This document shows, piece by piece, positions 1 through 8,618 of a stretch of 60,924 bases of DNA. The DNA comes from Elusimicrobiota bacterium (GTDB taxonomy: Bacteria > CAYTYR01 > UBA6262): the NCBI GenBank assembly GCA_003153935.1, contig PMCA01000005.1, positions 1 through 60,924 on the forward strand, given 5' to 3'. The translations under genes were made by a program, and so were the position numbers. Each line of letters starts with the position of its first letter. The stretch's first letter is position 1. The notes under the pieces were generated by a model. It was not told the origin of the DNA. It ran no database searches and worked only from the letters and a program-made list of their open reading frames with translations.

Positions 1-546
1 CCCGGTGAGGTCATTTACCGGCAGGGAGCGCGGCCGGGAGACTTCCTGTTCGTCAGCGGCCGGATAGGCGAGGCTGCGGCCGGGTTGGCCATATTACAAA
101 AGAAGCTGAAAAGCCGGCAGCTTGGTGCGGCAGCAGGGATAGTAAGAAAATATCTGCGGCCGGAACCAAGACTAAAAGAGTCCAATTTGATCGTTAAGTA
201 TGGATTGGCCTCAAGCATGATCGACATCAGTGACGGGTTGCATATCTCAGTAAAGTTCTTATGCGAGCAAAGCAAGGTTGGCGCCAAAATGTATCTGGGG
301 AAAATACCTTTGAACCATCAACTATCAACAATCAACCATCAACAAGCTCTACGCTGGGCTCTGGCGGGCGGAGAAGATTATGAATTATTGTTCACGGTAC
401 CAAAAAATAAATTAAAGCAAGCCCTGGAACTTTTCCCGCACGGGATGATTGGCGAGATCACCCGGGGCAGAGACATCGTCTTACTGGACAAAACGGGACG
501 GAAGAATATAAGCGTGGATACTGGCTATGAGCATTTCAAAAAATAA
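1..546 (+). CDS. thiL: Thiamine-monophosphate kinase, C-terminal part (cut by window start)
   Basis: ThiL phosphorylates thiamine monophosphate to the diphosphate cofactor in the cytosol. The frame is open from base 1, so the N-terminus lies outside the window. Family landmarks are visible: ARPGD near the start, the MIDISDGL segment and the GGEDYELLFTV motif. Between the IPL and ALRWALAGG segments lies an Asn/His/Gln-rich stretch (about residues 105-115 of the visible part). It is encoded by four imperfect 7-bp repeats and is not expected in the family. The gene overlaps tsaE by 20 bp, so translation is probably coupled. The assignment is firm; whether the insert affects activity is unknown. 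Confidence 0.9.
   Translation, partial: PGEVIYRQGARPGDFLFVSGRIGEAAAGLAILQKKLKSRQLGAAAGIVRKYLRPEPRLKESNLIVKYGLASSMIDISDGLHISVKFLCEQSKVGAKMYLGKIPLNHQLSTINHQQALRWALAGGEDYELLFTVPKNKLKQALELFPHGMIGEITRGRDIVLLDKTGRKNISVDTGYEHFKK
313..343 (+). repeat. Heptanucleotide tandem repeat inside thiL
   Basis: Four consecutive 7-mers of the form AACNATC (aaccatc, aactatc, aacaatc, aaccatc) are followed by AAC. The reading frame of thiL is kept through it and yields NHQLSTINHQQ, placed in a loop-like position before the conserved GGEDYELL motif. The same 7-bp design recurs at 25279-25375 and 54885-54912 with different base content. Confidence 0.8.
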
Positions 547-976
547 GAAAACCATAATCACTACCTCGGCCCGGGCTACGCAACGACTCGGAGAAAGATT
601 GGCCTGCACCCTGGCACCGGGTGATATCGTTTGCCTAGTGGGAGAGCTGGGCGCAGGCAAAACTTGCCTGGTAAAGGGATTAGCCCGTGGCTTGGGGGTC
701 AAGGGATATGTCAACAGTCCGACCTTTAAATTGATAAATGAATACCAGGGAAAATTACCGGTTTTTCATTTTGACCTGTATCGCCTGGAGGATGGCCGGC
801 AAGTCAGCGAACTGGGCTATGAAGAATATCTTTTCGGCCGGGGAGTGACGTTGATCGAATGGGCGGAAAAGATCATACCCTTATTACCCAGACAATATTT
901 GAAGATAAACTTGAAACGGATAGATGAGCATACCCGGAAGATAGAGCTTAGGGACTGGAGAGCCAAAAAGAAATGA
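527..976 (+). CDS. tsaE: tRNA t6A biosynthesis ATPase TsaE
   Basis: TsaE is the P-loop ATPase that works with TsaB, TsaD and TsaC to place threonylcarbamoyl on A37 of ANN-reading tRNAs. The Walker A motif GELGAGKT lies at residues 39-46, followed by SPTFKLINEY and the HFDLYRL and GVTLIEWAEK segments typical of the family. The length (149 aa) is normal. ATG at 527 lies inside the end of thiL, and the stop overlaps the tsaB start by 4 bp, giving a tight thiL-tsaE-tsaB-rimI operon. Confidence 0.95.
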   Translation: MSISKNKKTIITTSARATQRLGERLACTLAPGDIVCLVGELGAGKTCLVKGLARGLGVKGYVNSPTFKLINEYQGKLPVFHFDLYRLEDGRQVSELGYEEYLFGRGVTLIEWAEKIIPLLPRQYLKINLKRIDEHTRKIELRDWRAKKK

Positions 977-1668
977 AAGTATTAGCGATAGAAACCACCA
1001 CTCGGGTCGGCAGCGTGGCCATATGCGCGGCAGGGCGGATACTTAGTGAGATGGAATTGGCCGGTGAGATGAACCACTCGGAAAAATTACTGCCCGGGTT
1101 AGAGAAATTATTGGGTCGGGAAAATTTAACCTACCGGGACCTGGACAGCGTGGCCGCCTCGATCGGGCCAGGATCCTTCACCGGTTTACGGATCGGGCTG
1201 ACCGTAGCCAGGATTATCGCCCAGAACTTGGGACTAAAGGTGGTAGGCGTTCCCACCTTAGACTGCCTGGCGGCCCAGGTGCCGGCGGCAACCGGTTTGA
1301 TCTGCCCGTTGATCGCGGGTGTGCAAAAGCAGGTATATTACGCCCTATATGACAAGTCCCCTAAAGGAAAACTGAGAAAACTGACCGAGTATAACCTGGA
1401 GCCAGTGGCAGAATTGATAAAAAGTGTTAAAAAGAGAAGACCTACAATCATTTTTACCGGTGAGGGGCTATCCCTGCATAAGCAGGAGATAGTTTCCGCG
1501 TTAGGGGAAAAGGCGCTATTCACCGCTCCCGGGGTCTGGCGACCCCAAGCCGGCAGTATCGGTTTATTGAGCGGCTGCTACCGTCCACAAAAGTGGCCGC
1601 GGCTGTTGCCTTTATATATACGTCCGTCCGAAGCCGAGCTTAACTGGGGTCGGCGACGTGGACATTAA
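973..1668 (+). CDS. tsaB: tRNA t6A biosynthesis protein TsaB
   Basis: TsaB is an ASKHA-fold, non-catalytic partner of TsaD in t6A synthesis. It begins MKVLAIETTT and carries the diagnostic ASIGPGSFTGLRIG segment around residues 62-75. At 231 aa it is close to the usual length. It overlaps tsaE by 4 bp and rimI by 11 bp. The pairing of TsaB with TsaE and RimI is a very common bacterial arrangement, which supports all three calls. The catalytic subunit gene tsaD is not in this window. Confidence 0.95.
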   Translation: MKVLAIETTTRVGSVAICAAGRILSEMELAGEMNHSEKLLPGLEKLLGRENLTYRDLDSVAASIGPGSFTGLRIGLTVARIIAQNLGLKVVGVPTLDCLAAQVPAATGLICPLIAGVQKQVYYALYDKSPKGKLRKLTEYNLEPVAELIKSVKKRRPTIIFTGEGLSLHKQEIVSALGEKALFTAPGVWRPQAGSIGLLSGCYRPQKWPRLLPLYIRPSEAELNWGRRRGH

Positions 1669-2116
1669 ATTCGAAAGAATGAAAACCGCGGATATCGATT
1701 CTGTCTTGAGAATAGAGCAAGCCAGTTTTTCACTGCCCTGGACCAGGAGCATGTTCGAACAGGAATTAAGCATACCTTCCAGCCACTTTTTCGTCTTGTT
1801 AGTCCTGCCAGCCAAAGAGATAATAGGCTATGGTGGCTTCTGGCAGGTGGTAGACGAACTGCATCTGATCAATATGGCCGTCAAACCGGAATACCGCCGG
1901 CAGGGGTTGGGCCGGAAGTTACTGCATTTTATACTTTGTCAGGGTAAAGCCCTGGGCCTGAAGCGGGCTACCCTGGAAGTGAGAGCCGCCAATAGCGCGG
2001 CGCAAAAACTATATGAAAAGGTGGGGTTTAAGAACATCGCGGTCCGTAAGGGTTACTACGCTGATAACCATGAAGACGCCGTTATAATGTGGCTTTATAA
2101 TCTCTTTGACTTTTAA
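1658..2116 (+). CDS. rimI: Ribosomal protein alanine N-acetyltransferase-like GNAT enzyme
   Basis: This is a 152-aa GNAT-fold acetyltransferase. It shows the acetyl-CoA loop signature RRQGLGRKLL (about residues 87-96), the NSAAQKLYEKVGFK segment and a late NHEDAVIMW motif, as in RimI, which acetylates the N-terminus of ribosomal protein bS18. The start is GTG at 1658, within the end of tsaB. Its place after tsaB makes RimI the best call, although the substrate cannot be read from sequence alone. Confidence 0.88.
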   Translation: MDIKFERMKTADIDSVLRIEQASFSLPWTRSMFEQELSIPSSHFFVLLVLPAKEIIGYGGFWQVVDELHLINMAVKPEYRRQGLGRKLLHFILCQGKALGLKRATLEVRAANSAAQKLYEKVGFKNIAVRKGYYADNHEDAVIMWLYNLFDF

Positions 2117-2134
2117 GAGCTTTTGTGGTATGTT
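2106..2134 (+). promoter_or_regulatory. Candidate sigma-70 promoter for the sensor-kinase gene
   Basis: TTGACT at 2106-2111 and TATGTT at 2129-2134 are separated by 17 bp, with a TG dinucleotide one base before the -10 (extended -10). It overlaps the end of rimI and lies about 40 bp upstream of the GTG start at 2171. The -10 match is only partial, so this is tentative. Confidence 0.4.
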
Positions 2135-2170
2135 AATTAGTACGGCTAAAATAGCTGTTTGGGAGCAATT

Positions 2171-3973
2171 GTGTTTAACTTTATTCGTCAGAGAATTGAA
2201 TTAAAGTTAGGTGCGGTGTTTTTACTTGTGGTCTTCATCCCGATCACTATAATTTCGATAATTAGCTATAATCTTATCGTCAAAGGCATTCAACGAGAGA
2301 TCCAGCAGCGCACGATCAGCGACCTTAACGTCGCTGTTGCTATTTATGACAAGATCAAGAACCAGTTGCGTTATACGATCCGCGACCAGAGCGGCCGGAT
2401 CAGGTACTATTTTGACACCGATACCCTGGAAGACCTGCCGGCTTACCTGGCGGCCGTAGCCGAGCAGAACAACCTGGATGTCTTCCTGGTGACCGACCGG
2501 AAAGGTCGGGTTGTGGCTCACAGTAATATAGCCACCCGGATGGGGGATAATTTATCCAAGGATCCTCTGGTCCAGAAAGCCCTGGCCGGGGAAGATACTG
2601 TTTCCACTGAATTGATCGCTGCCAGCGATCTTTCCCTGGATGGCTTGAAGTCTGCAGTTCCCGAGGAAATGATGATCCGGGTGGTCATGGCCCTGAAAGA
2701 CCCCGATGGCGCTATCAAAGGGGCTATGGTGGCCGGGTATTTGTTAAATGACAATGATGAAATCGTTGGCATAATCGCCGACCTGGTCAACGCTCAGGCG
2801 GCTATTTTCCAGCGTGATACGATAATTTCCAGCAGCCTGCATGATGAAAAAGGCGCCCGGATCGTGGGCACCCGGACCAGCCGGGAGATCGCCGATATAG
2901 TGTTACATAACGGTAGAGAATATATCGGCGAGGACAGGATATTCGGCACCGGTTTTATGAACGGTTATGTGCCGATACGTAATTTCAGCAATGAAGTGAT
3001 CGGCAGTCTTTACGTGCGCGCCACGGAAGAAGGGTTCCTGGAGATCAAAAGAAAAATGCAGGACACGATCCTGTACATGGCCGGGTTCAGCATCCTGCTG
3101 GCGCTCTTGATCGGGTTTATGGTCGGTCATCCCCTGACCCGGTCCATTGCCCGCCTGAACCAGGGAGCCGAAGTTGTTTCCGGCGGCAATTTTGACGTTA
3201 AGATCGATGTCGAGACCGAAGATGAATTAAAAGACCTGGCAGATTCGTTCAATATCATGACCGCCGATCTTAAAGAGGCCCAGAAAAAACTATTGCAATC
3301 GGAAAAAATGGCGGCGCTGGGCCAGATCGCTGCAGCTGTTAGCCATGAACTTAAGAACCCGCTGACCGGCATTAAAATGGCCGCGTACCTGTTGAAAGAT
3401 ACCCTTGGCGAAGGGAATGTTGAAGTCAATAAGTGCCTGGCGGATATAGAGTCTTCAGTGGACCGGGCCAATAAGATAGTAATGGAAATACTGGCCTTTT
3501 CGCAGCCGGTCAACCCGATTTTCAACGCGGTTAACGTCAATGAAGTCCTGACCGAGATCCTGCCGCTGCTGGAATACCAGGCCCAAGTGCATAGCATTAA
3601 CCTGGTAAAAGAGCTGGCTCACGGCCTGGCGCCGGTAAAAGCGGATAAGGACCAGCTAAAACAGATCTTCGAGAACCTGATGACCAACGCCTTGCAAGCC
3701 ATGGGTGTGGGCGGGGTGTTGACCCTGGTAACCAGCCAGGACAAAGATAATATCATAGTCAAAGTGAAAGATACCGGCGTAGGCATAGCCGAAGAAAATA
3801 TAAAGTCCATATTCCAACCATTTTTTACTACTAAGGACAAAGGGATCGGCTTAGGCCTGGCTATAGTCAACGAGATAGTCAAGAAACACCAGGGGACGAT
3901 AACCGTAGAAAGCCGGTTGGGTAAGGGCACCACTTTTACCGTGATTTTCCCTAAAATCAACCTGAAGGGGTAG
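2171..3973 (+). CDS. Membrane sensor histidine kinase (Cache-like sensor, HAMP, HisKA, HATPase)
   Basis: The protein has a transmembrane segment at about residues 14-34, a roughly 260-residue extracytoplasmic region compatible with a Cache-type sensor, and a second membrane segment near 300-318. HAMP, a phosphoacceptor helix with SHELKNPL (His near 392) and an HATPase domain with NALQAM, DTGVGI and GIGLGLAIV boxes follow. I prefer GTG 2171 over the in-frame TTG 12 bp upstream because GGGAG lies 5 bp before it. It is followed after 6 bp by a receiver-GAF-GGDEF protein, its likely partner. The sensed signal is unknown. Confidence 0.9.
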   Translation: MFNFIRQRIELKLGAVFLLVVFIPITIISIISYNLIVKGIQREIQQRTISDLNVAVAIYDKIKNQLRYTIRDQSGRIRYYFDTDTLEDLPAYLAAVAEQNNLDVFLVTDRKGRVVAHSNIATRMGDNLSKDPLVQKALAGEDTVSTELIAASDLSLDGLKSAVPEEMMIRVVMALKDPDGAIKGAMVAGYLLNDNDEIVGIIADLVNAQAAIFQRDTIISSSLHDEKGARIVGTRTSREIADIVLHNGREYIGEDRIFGTGFMNGYVPIRNFSNEVIGSLYVRATEEGFLEIKRKMQDTILYMAGFSILLALLIGFMVGHPLTRSIARLNQGAEVVSGGNFDVKIDVETEDELKDLADSFNIMTADLKEAQKKLLQSEKMAALGQIAAAVSHELKNPLTGIKMAAYLLKDTLGEGNVEVNKCLADIESSVDRANKIVMEILAFSQPVNPIFNAVNVNEVLTEILPLLEYQAQVHSINLVKELAHGLAPVKADKDQLKQIFENLMTNALQAMGVGGVLTLVTSQDKDNIIVKVKDTGVGIAEENIKSIFQPFFTTKDKGIGLGLAIVNEIVKKHQGTITVESRLGKGTTFTVIFPKINLKG

Positions 3974-3979
3974 ATTTAA

Positions 3980-5404
3980 TTGGTGGATAAAAAAGCGGAT
4001 ATTTTAATCGTAGACGACGAAGAAGTTATCCGGGAAATGTTAAAGACCCTGCTGATGCGGGAGGGTTATAACGTTACCGCAGCGGAGAACGGGGCGGCCG
4101 GCATCGACCAGATCCGGAAAGCCTTTTTTAATATCGCCATCGTTGACATTAAACTGACCGACATGAGCGGCATGGAAGTGATGACTAAGATCCGGGAAGT
4201 GCACCCGGAAACCATCGTGCTAATGGTCACGGCCTATGCCACTACGGAGACGGCGATTAAAGCGCTGGAAGCCGGCGTCTATGATTACATCATCAAGCCC
4301 TTTGATATAAATCGCATTAAAATGATCATCAAGCGGGGTGTAGAGGAACAACGTCTCAGCATCGAGAACCGGGAGTTGTTGGCCAGCCTGAAAGTTGAAA
4401 AGGATAAGCTGGAATCGGTGCTGGAGATCGGCAAGATGATGTCCTCCATCCTGAACTTGAACGAGCTGATCACTTTTATTGTCCGTAAAACCACCGAGGT
4501 ATTGCAGGCGCAAAAAGGCTCATTGATGCTGCTGGACGAGGATACCGGCAACCTGATCATACGCGGCGCCATTGGTTTAAGCACGGAGGTTCTTAATTCC
4601 ACCCCAGTCAAAATAGGCGACAAGATCGCCGGCTGGGTAGCCAAACAAGGAGAGCCTTTGCTGGTAATGAACATAGAAACCGATCCCCGGGTCAAAAGAA
4701 CTAACCGGGAGCATTACCACGGAAAATCGTTCATCAGCATTCCCCTGATAAATAAAGATAAAATTCACGGGGTGCTTAACATAGCCGACAAGAAAGACCC
4801 GGGGCAGGGTATTTTCACCCTGGACGATCTTAACTATATCTCCATTATTGTCAACCAGGCGGCGATCGCCATAGAAAACGCTCAACTTTACACGGAAGTC
4901 ACCCGCCTGGCCATTACCGACGCCTTGACCGGCCTGTTCAACCAACGGTATTTCCAGGATCACCTGGTCAACGAAATAAATCGCGCCAAGCGTTACGGGC
5001 GCCCGTTGTCCCTGGTGATGTTTGACATAGATAATTTCAAGAAATATAACGACCAGTATGGGCATTTGACCGGAGACAGCATTCTGCGCAACATTGGCGC
5101 TATTTTAAAAAACAATGCCCGCGAGGTAGATATAGCTTGCCGGTACGGGGGCGAAGAGTTCATGATGATCCTGCCGGAAACGGATTCGGCCGGAGCCATG
5201 GCCATCGCTGAAAAGATCCGGGATGCGGTCTTTACCTGCGACCAGCGGGAGAAAGCCCTGGAGCATGTCGGCAAGATCACCGTCAGCGGCGGGATCGCCC
5301 AGTATGAGAAAAAATTAGAGAAAGAAAACTTTATTCATCGCACCGACCAGGCCATGTACCAGGCAAAAAAAGAAGGCAAGAACAAGATCTGTATCTGGCA
5401 ATAA
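3980..5404 (+). CDS. Response regulator with GAF and GGDEF domains (diguanylate cyclase)
   Basis: The domain order is receiver (residues 8-120, phospho-acceptor Asp56 in VDIKL, Lys in IIKPF), GAF (about 150-305) and GGDEF (about 315-474). The active-site motif is intact as GGEEF (390-394), and an RxxD inhibition site (REVD, 381-384) lies exactly five residues before it. The protein should therefore make c-di-GMP from GTP with product feedback. The start is TTG 3980, with AGGGG 9 bp upstream; GTG 3983 is an alternative. It is likely phosphorylated by the kinase encoded just upstream. Confidence 0.92.
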   Translation: MVDKKADILIVDDEEVIREMLKTLLMREGYNVTAAENGAAGIDQIRKAFFNIAIVDIKLTDMSGMEVMTKIREVHPETIVLMVTAYATTETAIKALEAGVYDYIIKPFDINRIKMIIKRGVEEQRLSIENRELLASLKVEKDKLESVLEIGKMMSSILNLNELITFIVRKTTEVLQAQKGSLMLLDEDTGNLIIRGAIGLSTEVLNSTPVKIGDKIAGWVAKQGEPLLVMNIETDPRVKRTNREHYHGKSFISIPLINKDKIHGVLNIADKKDPGQGIFTLDDLNYISIIVNQAAIAIENAQLYTEVTRLAITDALTGLFNQRYFQDHLVNEINRAKRYGRPLSLVMFDIDNFKKYNDQYGHLTGDSILRNIGAILKNNAREVDIACRYGGEEFMMILPETDSAGAMAIAEKIRDAVFTCDQREKALEHVGKITVSGGIAQYEKKLEKENFIHRTDQAMYQAKKEGKNKICIWQ

Positions 5405-5422
5405 CCAACGGAGGAAACACAA

Positions 5423-6295
5423 GTGAAGAAACTGAGATTAGGATTCCCGAAAGGGAGCCTGCAGGAATCAACCCTGGCTTTGTTCAAGAAAGCCGGGATA
5501 AATATTTATGTTAACGACCGCAGCTATTTCCCTTCCTGCGATGATGAGGAATTGGAAATCATCATGGTCAGGACCCAGGAGATACCTAAGTATGTGGAGG
5601 ACGGGGTCTTTGATATCGGCTTGGCTGGATATGACTGGATAGTGGAATCAAAGGCCAAGGTGGAGGAGATAGCGGAATTGATCTATGCCAAGAGCGGATA
5701 TCGTCCGGTGCGCTGGGTGCTGGCGGTCAGTGAAAATTCTAAATTCAAAACGGTTAAAGACCTTAGGAACAAGAGGATCGCAACCGAAGCGGTGAATATA
5801 GTAAAAAGTTATTTGCGGCGCCAGAAAGTAAAAGCCGCGGTGGAATTTTCCTGGGGCGCGACCGAGGCCAAGGTGCCGGAGCTGGTGGACGGTATCGTCG
5901 AACTAACGGAAACCGGTTCCAGCCTGCGGGCCAATAAATTGAAGATCATCGACACGGTATTAGAATCAACTACTCGCCTGATCGCCAACGCCCAGGCACT
6001 TAAGGATACTTGGAAAAAAAGAAAGATAGAGAACCTGGCCATCTTGCTTAAGGGCGCTCTGGCTGCCGAAGGCATGGTCGGTCTGAAAATGAACGTGCTG
6101 GCGGATAAATTGCCACAGGTCATCAAGGTCCTGCCGGCGCTGAAAAACCCCACGATATCCAGCCTGACCCAGAAAGGCTGGGTGGCGCTGGAAGTGATCA
6201 TGGAAGAAAAAATAGTCAAACGCATCATTCCGGAATTAAAACGGGCCGGGGCCCAGGGTATTATTGAATACCCGCTGAATAAAGTAATTCTTTAA
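5423..6295 (+). CDS. hisG: ATP phosphoribosyltransferase (long form)
   Basis: HisG catalyses the first step of histidine synthesis, joining ATP and PRPP. The 290-aa length and the C-terminal segment (about residues 215-290) match the long form, which has a regulatory ACT-like domain and needs no HisZ. The protein begins [12 protein letters not shown] and contains [17 protein letters not shown], the PRPP-binding region. GTG 5423 is preceded by GGAGGA. No other his gene is nearby, so the gene is detached from any his operon here. Confidence 0.93.
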   Translation: MKKLRLGFPKGSLQESTLALFKKAGINIYVNDRSYFPSCDDEELEIIMVRTQEIPKYVEDGVFDIGLAGYDWIVESKAKVEEIAELIYAKSGYRPVRWVLAVSENSKFKTVKDLRNKRIATEAVNIVKSYLRRQKVKAAVEFSWGATEAKVPELVDGIVELTETGSSLRANKLKIIDTVLESTTRLIANAQALKDTWKKRKIENLAILLKGALAAEGMVGLKMNVLADKLPQVIKVLPALKNPTISSLTQKGWVALEVIMEEKIVKRIIPELKRAGAQGIIEYPLNKVIL

Positions 6296-6298
6296 GAT

Positions 6299-6382
6299 GA
6301 TTCCACAGATTCCAAAATAGATTACACAGATTAAAACTATAAGTATTAATCGGTGTAATCGTCTTCTAAAATCGGTGTAATC
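6299..6382. repeat. Inverted repeat built from GATTACACCGATT-like units
   Basis: The left arm (6299-6332) holds two GATTNCACAGATT units and the right arm (6348-6382) holds two AATCGGTGTAATC units in the reverse sense. The whole can fold into a long imperfect hairpin. A second copy with the same unit sequence and layout lies at 58134-58210. It fills most of the hisG-gltX gap and ends just before the gltX ribosome-binding site. It could act in termination or RNA stability, but there is no T-tract. Confidence 0.75.
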
Positions 6383-6401
6383 TTTCTTTGGAGGTTTTTA
6401 G

Positions 6402-7829
6402 TTGACCATTAGAGTTCGTTTTGCTCCTTCTCCTACCGGCTATCTGCATATCGGCGGGGCCAGGACGGCTTTATTCAACTGGCTATACGCCAGGAAAGAA
6501 CAAGGCGTATTCATTTTACGGATCGAAGATACGGATGAGGCCCGGTCCACCACCGAATCGACCGCGCAGATACTGCGCAGTATGGAATGGCTGGGTTTAA
6601 ACTGGGACGAAGGGCCGTTCCTGCAGAGCGAACAGCTGGAGAAACACCAGGCTTACGCCCGGGAACTTTTGAAACAGGATAAGGCTTACCAGTGTTATTG
6701 CCAGGCGGAAGAGCTGGAAGCGCGCCGCAAGGAAATGATGGCCAGGAAATTGCCGCCCAAGTATAACGGGCAATGCCGCCATTTGACCGCGGAACAGCGC
6801 CGGCAGTATGAACAGGAAGGCCGTAAACCGGTCATCAGGTTCAGGATGGCGGATACCGGCATGACCGGTATCAACGACCTGGTCAAAGGCCCGATCGAGT
6901 TCAATAACGCGCTCCTGGACGATTTTGTCATCCTTAAATCAACCGGTTCCCCGGTATATAACTTCGCGGTGGTTTGCGATGATCATGACATGAACATCAC
7001 TCATGTTATCCGGGGAGATGACCACATCTCCAACACGCCGCGGCAGATCATGCTGTACCAGGCTTTTGGCTGGACGGTCCCGGAGTTCGCCCATATTCCC
7101 ATGATCCTGGGTCCCGACGGGGCCCGTCTCTCCAAGCGCCATGGCGCCGCCGCCCTGGATGAATACATTCAGCAGGGTTACCTGCCCCAAGTAATTTTGA
7201 ATTACCTGGTGTTGCTGGGTTGGGCCACGGAAGACAGCCAGCAGTTGTTCAGCGTGCCGGAGATGATCGAGAAATTCACTTTGGATCGGGTGGCCAAGAA
7301 CCCGGCCATTTTTGACCCGGAAAAACTTAAGTGGATGAACGGCGAATATATCCGCACCAAGATCGATGAAGCGGAATTTGAAAAAATAAGCAAGGAATTT
7401 CTGGAACGCGCCAAGCTGGTCACCGAAGAAGATGATCATGATTATATTAACCAGGTTATCAAGCTGGAAAGGGAAAGGGTCAAAACTTTCGCCGAACTGC
7501 CCGGACTGGTGGATTTCTTTTTCAGCGATGGAGTGACCCTGCAGGATGATAAGGCCAGGCAAACCCTGGCCAAGCCTAAGGTTAAGGAAATACTGGAAAA
7601 ACTGAAAGCGGAGATAGAACAGGCTGCGGACTTTTCGGTTAGCGGTTTAGAAAAGCTGGTCAGGGATTTTTGCACAACCAATAATTATAAGACCGGAGAA
7701 GTATTCCACCCGCTGCGCGTGACGGCCAGCGGCCGGACCACCGGCCCCGGCCTGTTTGAAATGCTGGCCGTACTGGGCCGGGAGAGAGTGCTTAAAAGAC
7801 TGACCGGAACTATTAAAAATTTGGGGTAA
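6402..7829 (+). CDS. gltX: Glutamate-tRNA ligase
   Basis: GltX is a class I aminoacyl-tRNA synthetase that charges tRNA-Glu. In lineages without GlnRS it also mischarges tRNA-Gln for later amidation. The HIGH motif appears as PTGYLHIGGART near the N-terminus and the KMSKS motif as RLSKRHGA. The length (475 aa) is normal. The start is TTG 6402 with GGAGG about 7 bp upstream. A tRNA-Gln and a tRNA-Glu gene follow within 1 kb. Whether this enzyme is discriminating cannot be decided from this window. Confidence 0.95.
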   Translation: MTIRVRFAPSPTGYLHIGGARTALFNWLYARKEQGVFILRIEDTDEARSTTESTAQILRSMEWLGLNWDEGPFLQSEQLEKHQAYARELLKQDKAYQCYCQAEELEARRKEMMARKLPPKYNGQCRHLTAEQRRQYEQEGRKPVIRFRMADTGMTGINDLVKGPIEFNNALLDDFVILKSTGSPVYNFAVVCDDHDMNITHVIRGDDHISNTPRQIMLYQAFGWTVPEFAHIPMILGPDGARLSKRHGAAALDEYIQQGYLPQVILNYLVLLGWATEDSQQLFSVPEMIEKFTLDRVAKNPAIFDPEKLKWMNGEYIRTKIDEAEFEKISKEFLERAKLVTEEDDHDYINQVIKLERERVKTFAELPGLVDFFFSDGVTLQDDKARQTLAKPKVKEILEKLKAEIEQAADFSVSGLEKLVRDFCTTNNYKTGEVFHPLRVTASGRTTGPGLFEMLAVLGRERVLKRLTGTIKNLG

Positions 7830-7836
7830 GAGGAAG

Positions 7837-8130
7837 ATGACGGATAAAAACAAAGAAACAGCTGAAGCCAAGCTGAGCGAAGAGGAACTTCATTTTTTGA
7901 GCCTGGTATATTCATTAACGCAGGCGGCCTGGTCCTGGATGGGGAAACAGGCGAATCCCGTGACCCAGCAAACTCAGATCGACTTGGTCCAAGCCAAGTC
8001 GATGATCGATATGCTCAGGTGCATCCGCACTAAAACACAAGGGAACCTGAGCGCTAAAGAACAAAGCATCCTTGACAGCGTGCTTAGCGATCTAGAATTA
8101 AATTACGTCGAAGAATCCAGTAAGAAATAG
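7837..8130 (+). CDS. DUF1844 family small protein
   Basis: This 97-aa soluble protein resembles the DUF1844 family. A helical N-terminal part (FLSLVYSLTQAAWSWMG) is followed by an acidic/aliphatic segment with QIDLVQAKSMIDML, then KTQGNLSAKEQ and a final helix. The function of the family is unknown. It lies 7 bp after gltX and probably shares its transcript. Its identity rests on the pattern of conserved residues, recalled rather than searched. Confidence 0.75.
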   Translation: MTDKNKETAEAKLSEEELHFLSLVYSLTQAAWSWMGKQANPVTQQTQIDLVQAKSMIDMLRCIRTKTQGNLSAKEQSILDSVLSDLELNYVEESSKK

Positions 8131-8170
8131 ATGGCAGATAACAGTCCGTCAACTGTCATCTAAATATATT

Positions 8171-8241
8171 GCCCGGTGGTGTAATTGGTAACACGTCTGC
8201 CTCTGGAGCAGAAGTCTCCTGGTTCGAGTCCAGGCCGGGCA
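8171..8241 (+). tRNA. tRNA-Gln (anticodon CTG)
   Basis: The cloverleaf reads clearly. The 7-bp acceptor stem is GCCCGGT with GCCGGGC, with one G-T pair. The D-arm contains AATTGGT, the anticodon stem is TCTGC/GCAGA around loop CTCTGGA, giving anticodon CTG, and the T-arm contains GGTTCGAGTCC. The discriminator is A at 8241 and CCA is not encoded. Confidence 0.9.
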
Positions 8242-8263
8242 GTTTTTTCCAGAAGAGGTTATT

Positions 8264-8608
8264 ATGTATTTGTTATTACGTTGGGGAATCAATACTATAG
8301 CGCTAGTCCTGACCAGTTATCTGGTGCGGGGTATCCATATCTCCAATCTCTGGGCGGCGTTGATGGCGGCTTTATTTTTAGGGCTGGTGAATGCCTTTAT
8401 CAAACCGATCATAATTATGCTGACGTTACCGTTAAATATATTGACCTTGGGTTTATTGACTTTTGTGATCAACGGCTTGATGTTAAGCTTTGTGAGCTGG
8501 GCGGTTCCCGGTTTTGGTGTGGATAGTTTGTTATGGGCTATTCTGGGCGCGCTCATCCTCAGTATAATCAGTACCTGTTTAAGTATTTTTATTGTTTCCA
8601 GTAAATAG
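8264..8608 (+). CDS. Phage holin family 4 / YvlD-like small membrane protein
   Basis: This 114-aa protein is almost entirely hydrophobic, with four predicted membrane segments. Features of the PF04020 (phage holin 4 superfamily, YvlD-like) group are visible: an N-terminal LLRWGINTIAL, the central GLVNAFIKPII segment and TLPLNILTLGL. Despite the name these are ordinary chromosomal inner-membrane proteins of unknown role. It sits alone between two tRNA genes, with an AGAGG ribosome-binding site. Confidence 0.82.
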   Translation: MYLLLRWGINTIALVLTSYLVRGIHISNLWAALMAALFLGLVNAFIKPIIIMLTLPLNILTLGLLTFVINGLMLSFVSWAVPGFGVDSLLWAILGALILSIISTCLSIFIVSSK

Positions 8609-8618
8609 GGATAATTTC

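Noticed and set aside
8264-8608. A prophage remnant, from the holin-like gene between tRNAs
   Set aside because: This family is common in ordinary chromosomes; no integrase, lysin or attachment-site repeat is present.
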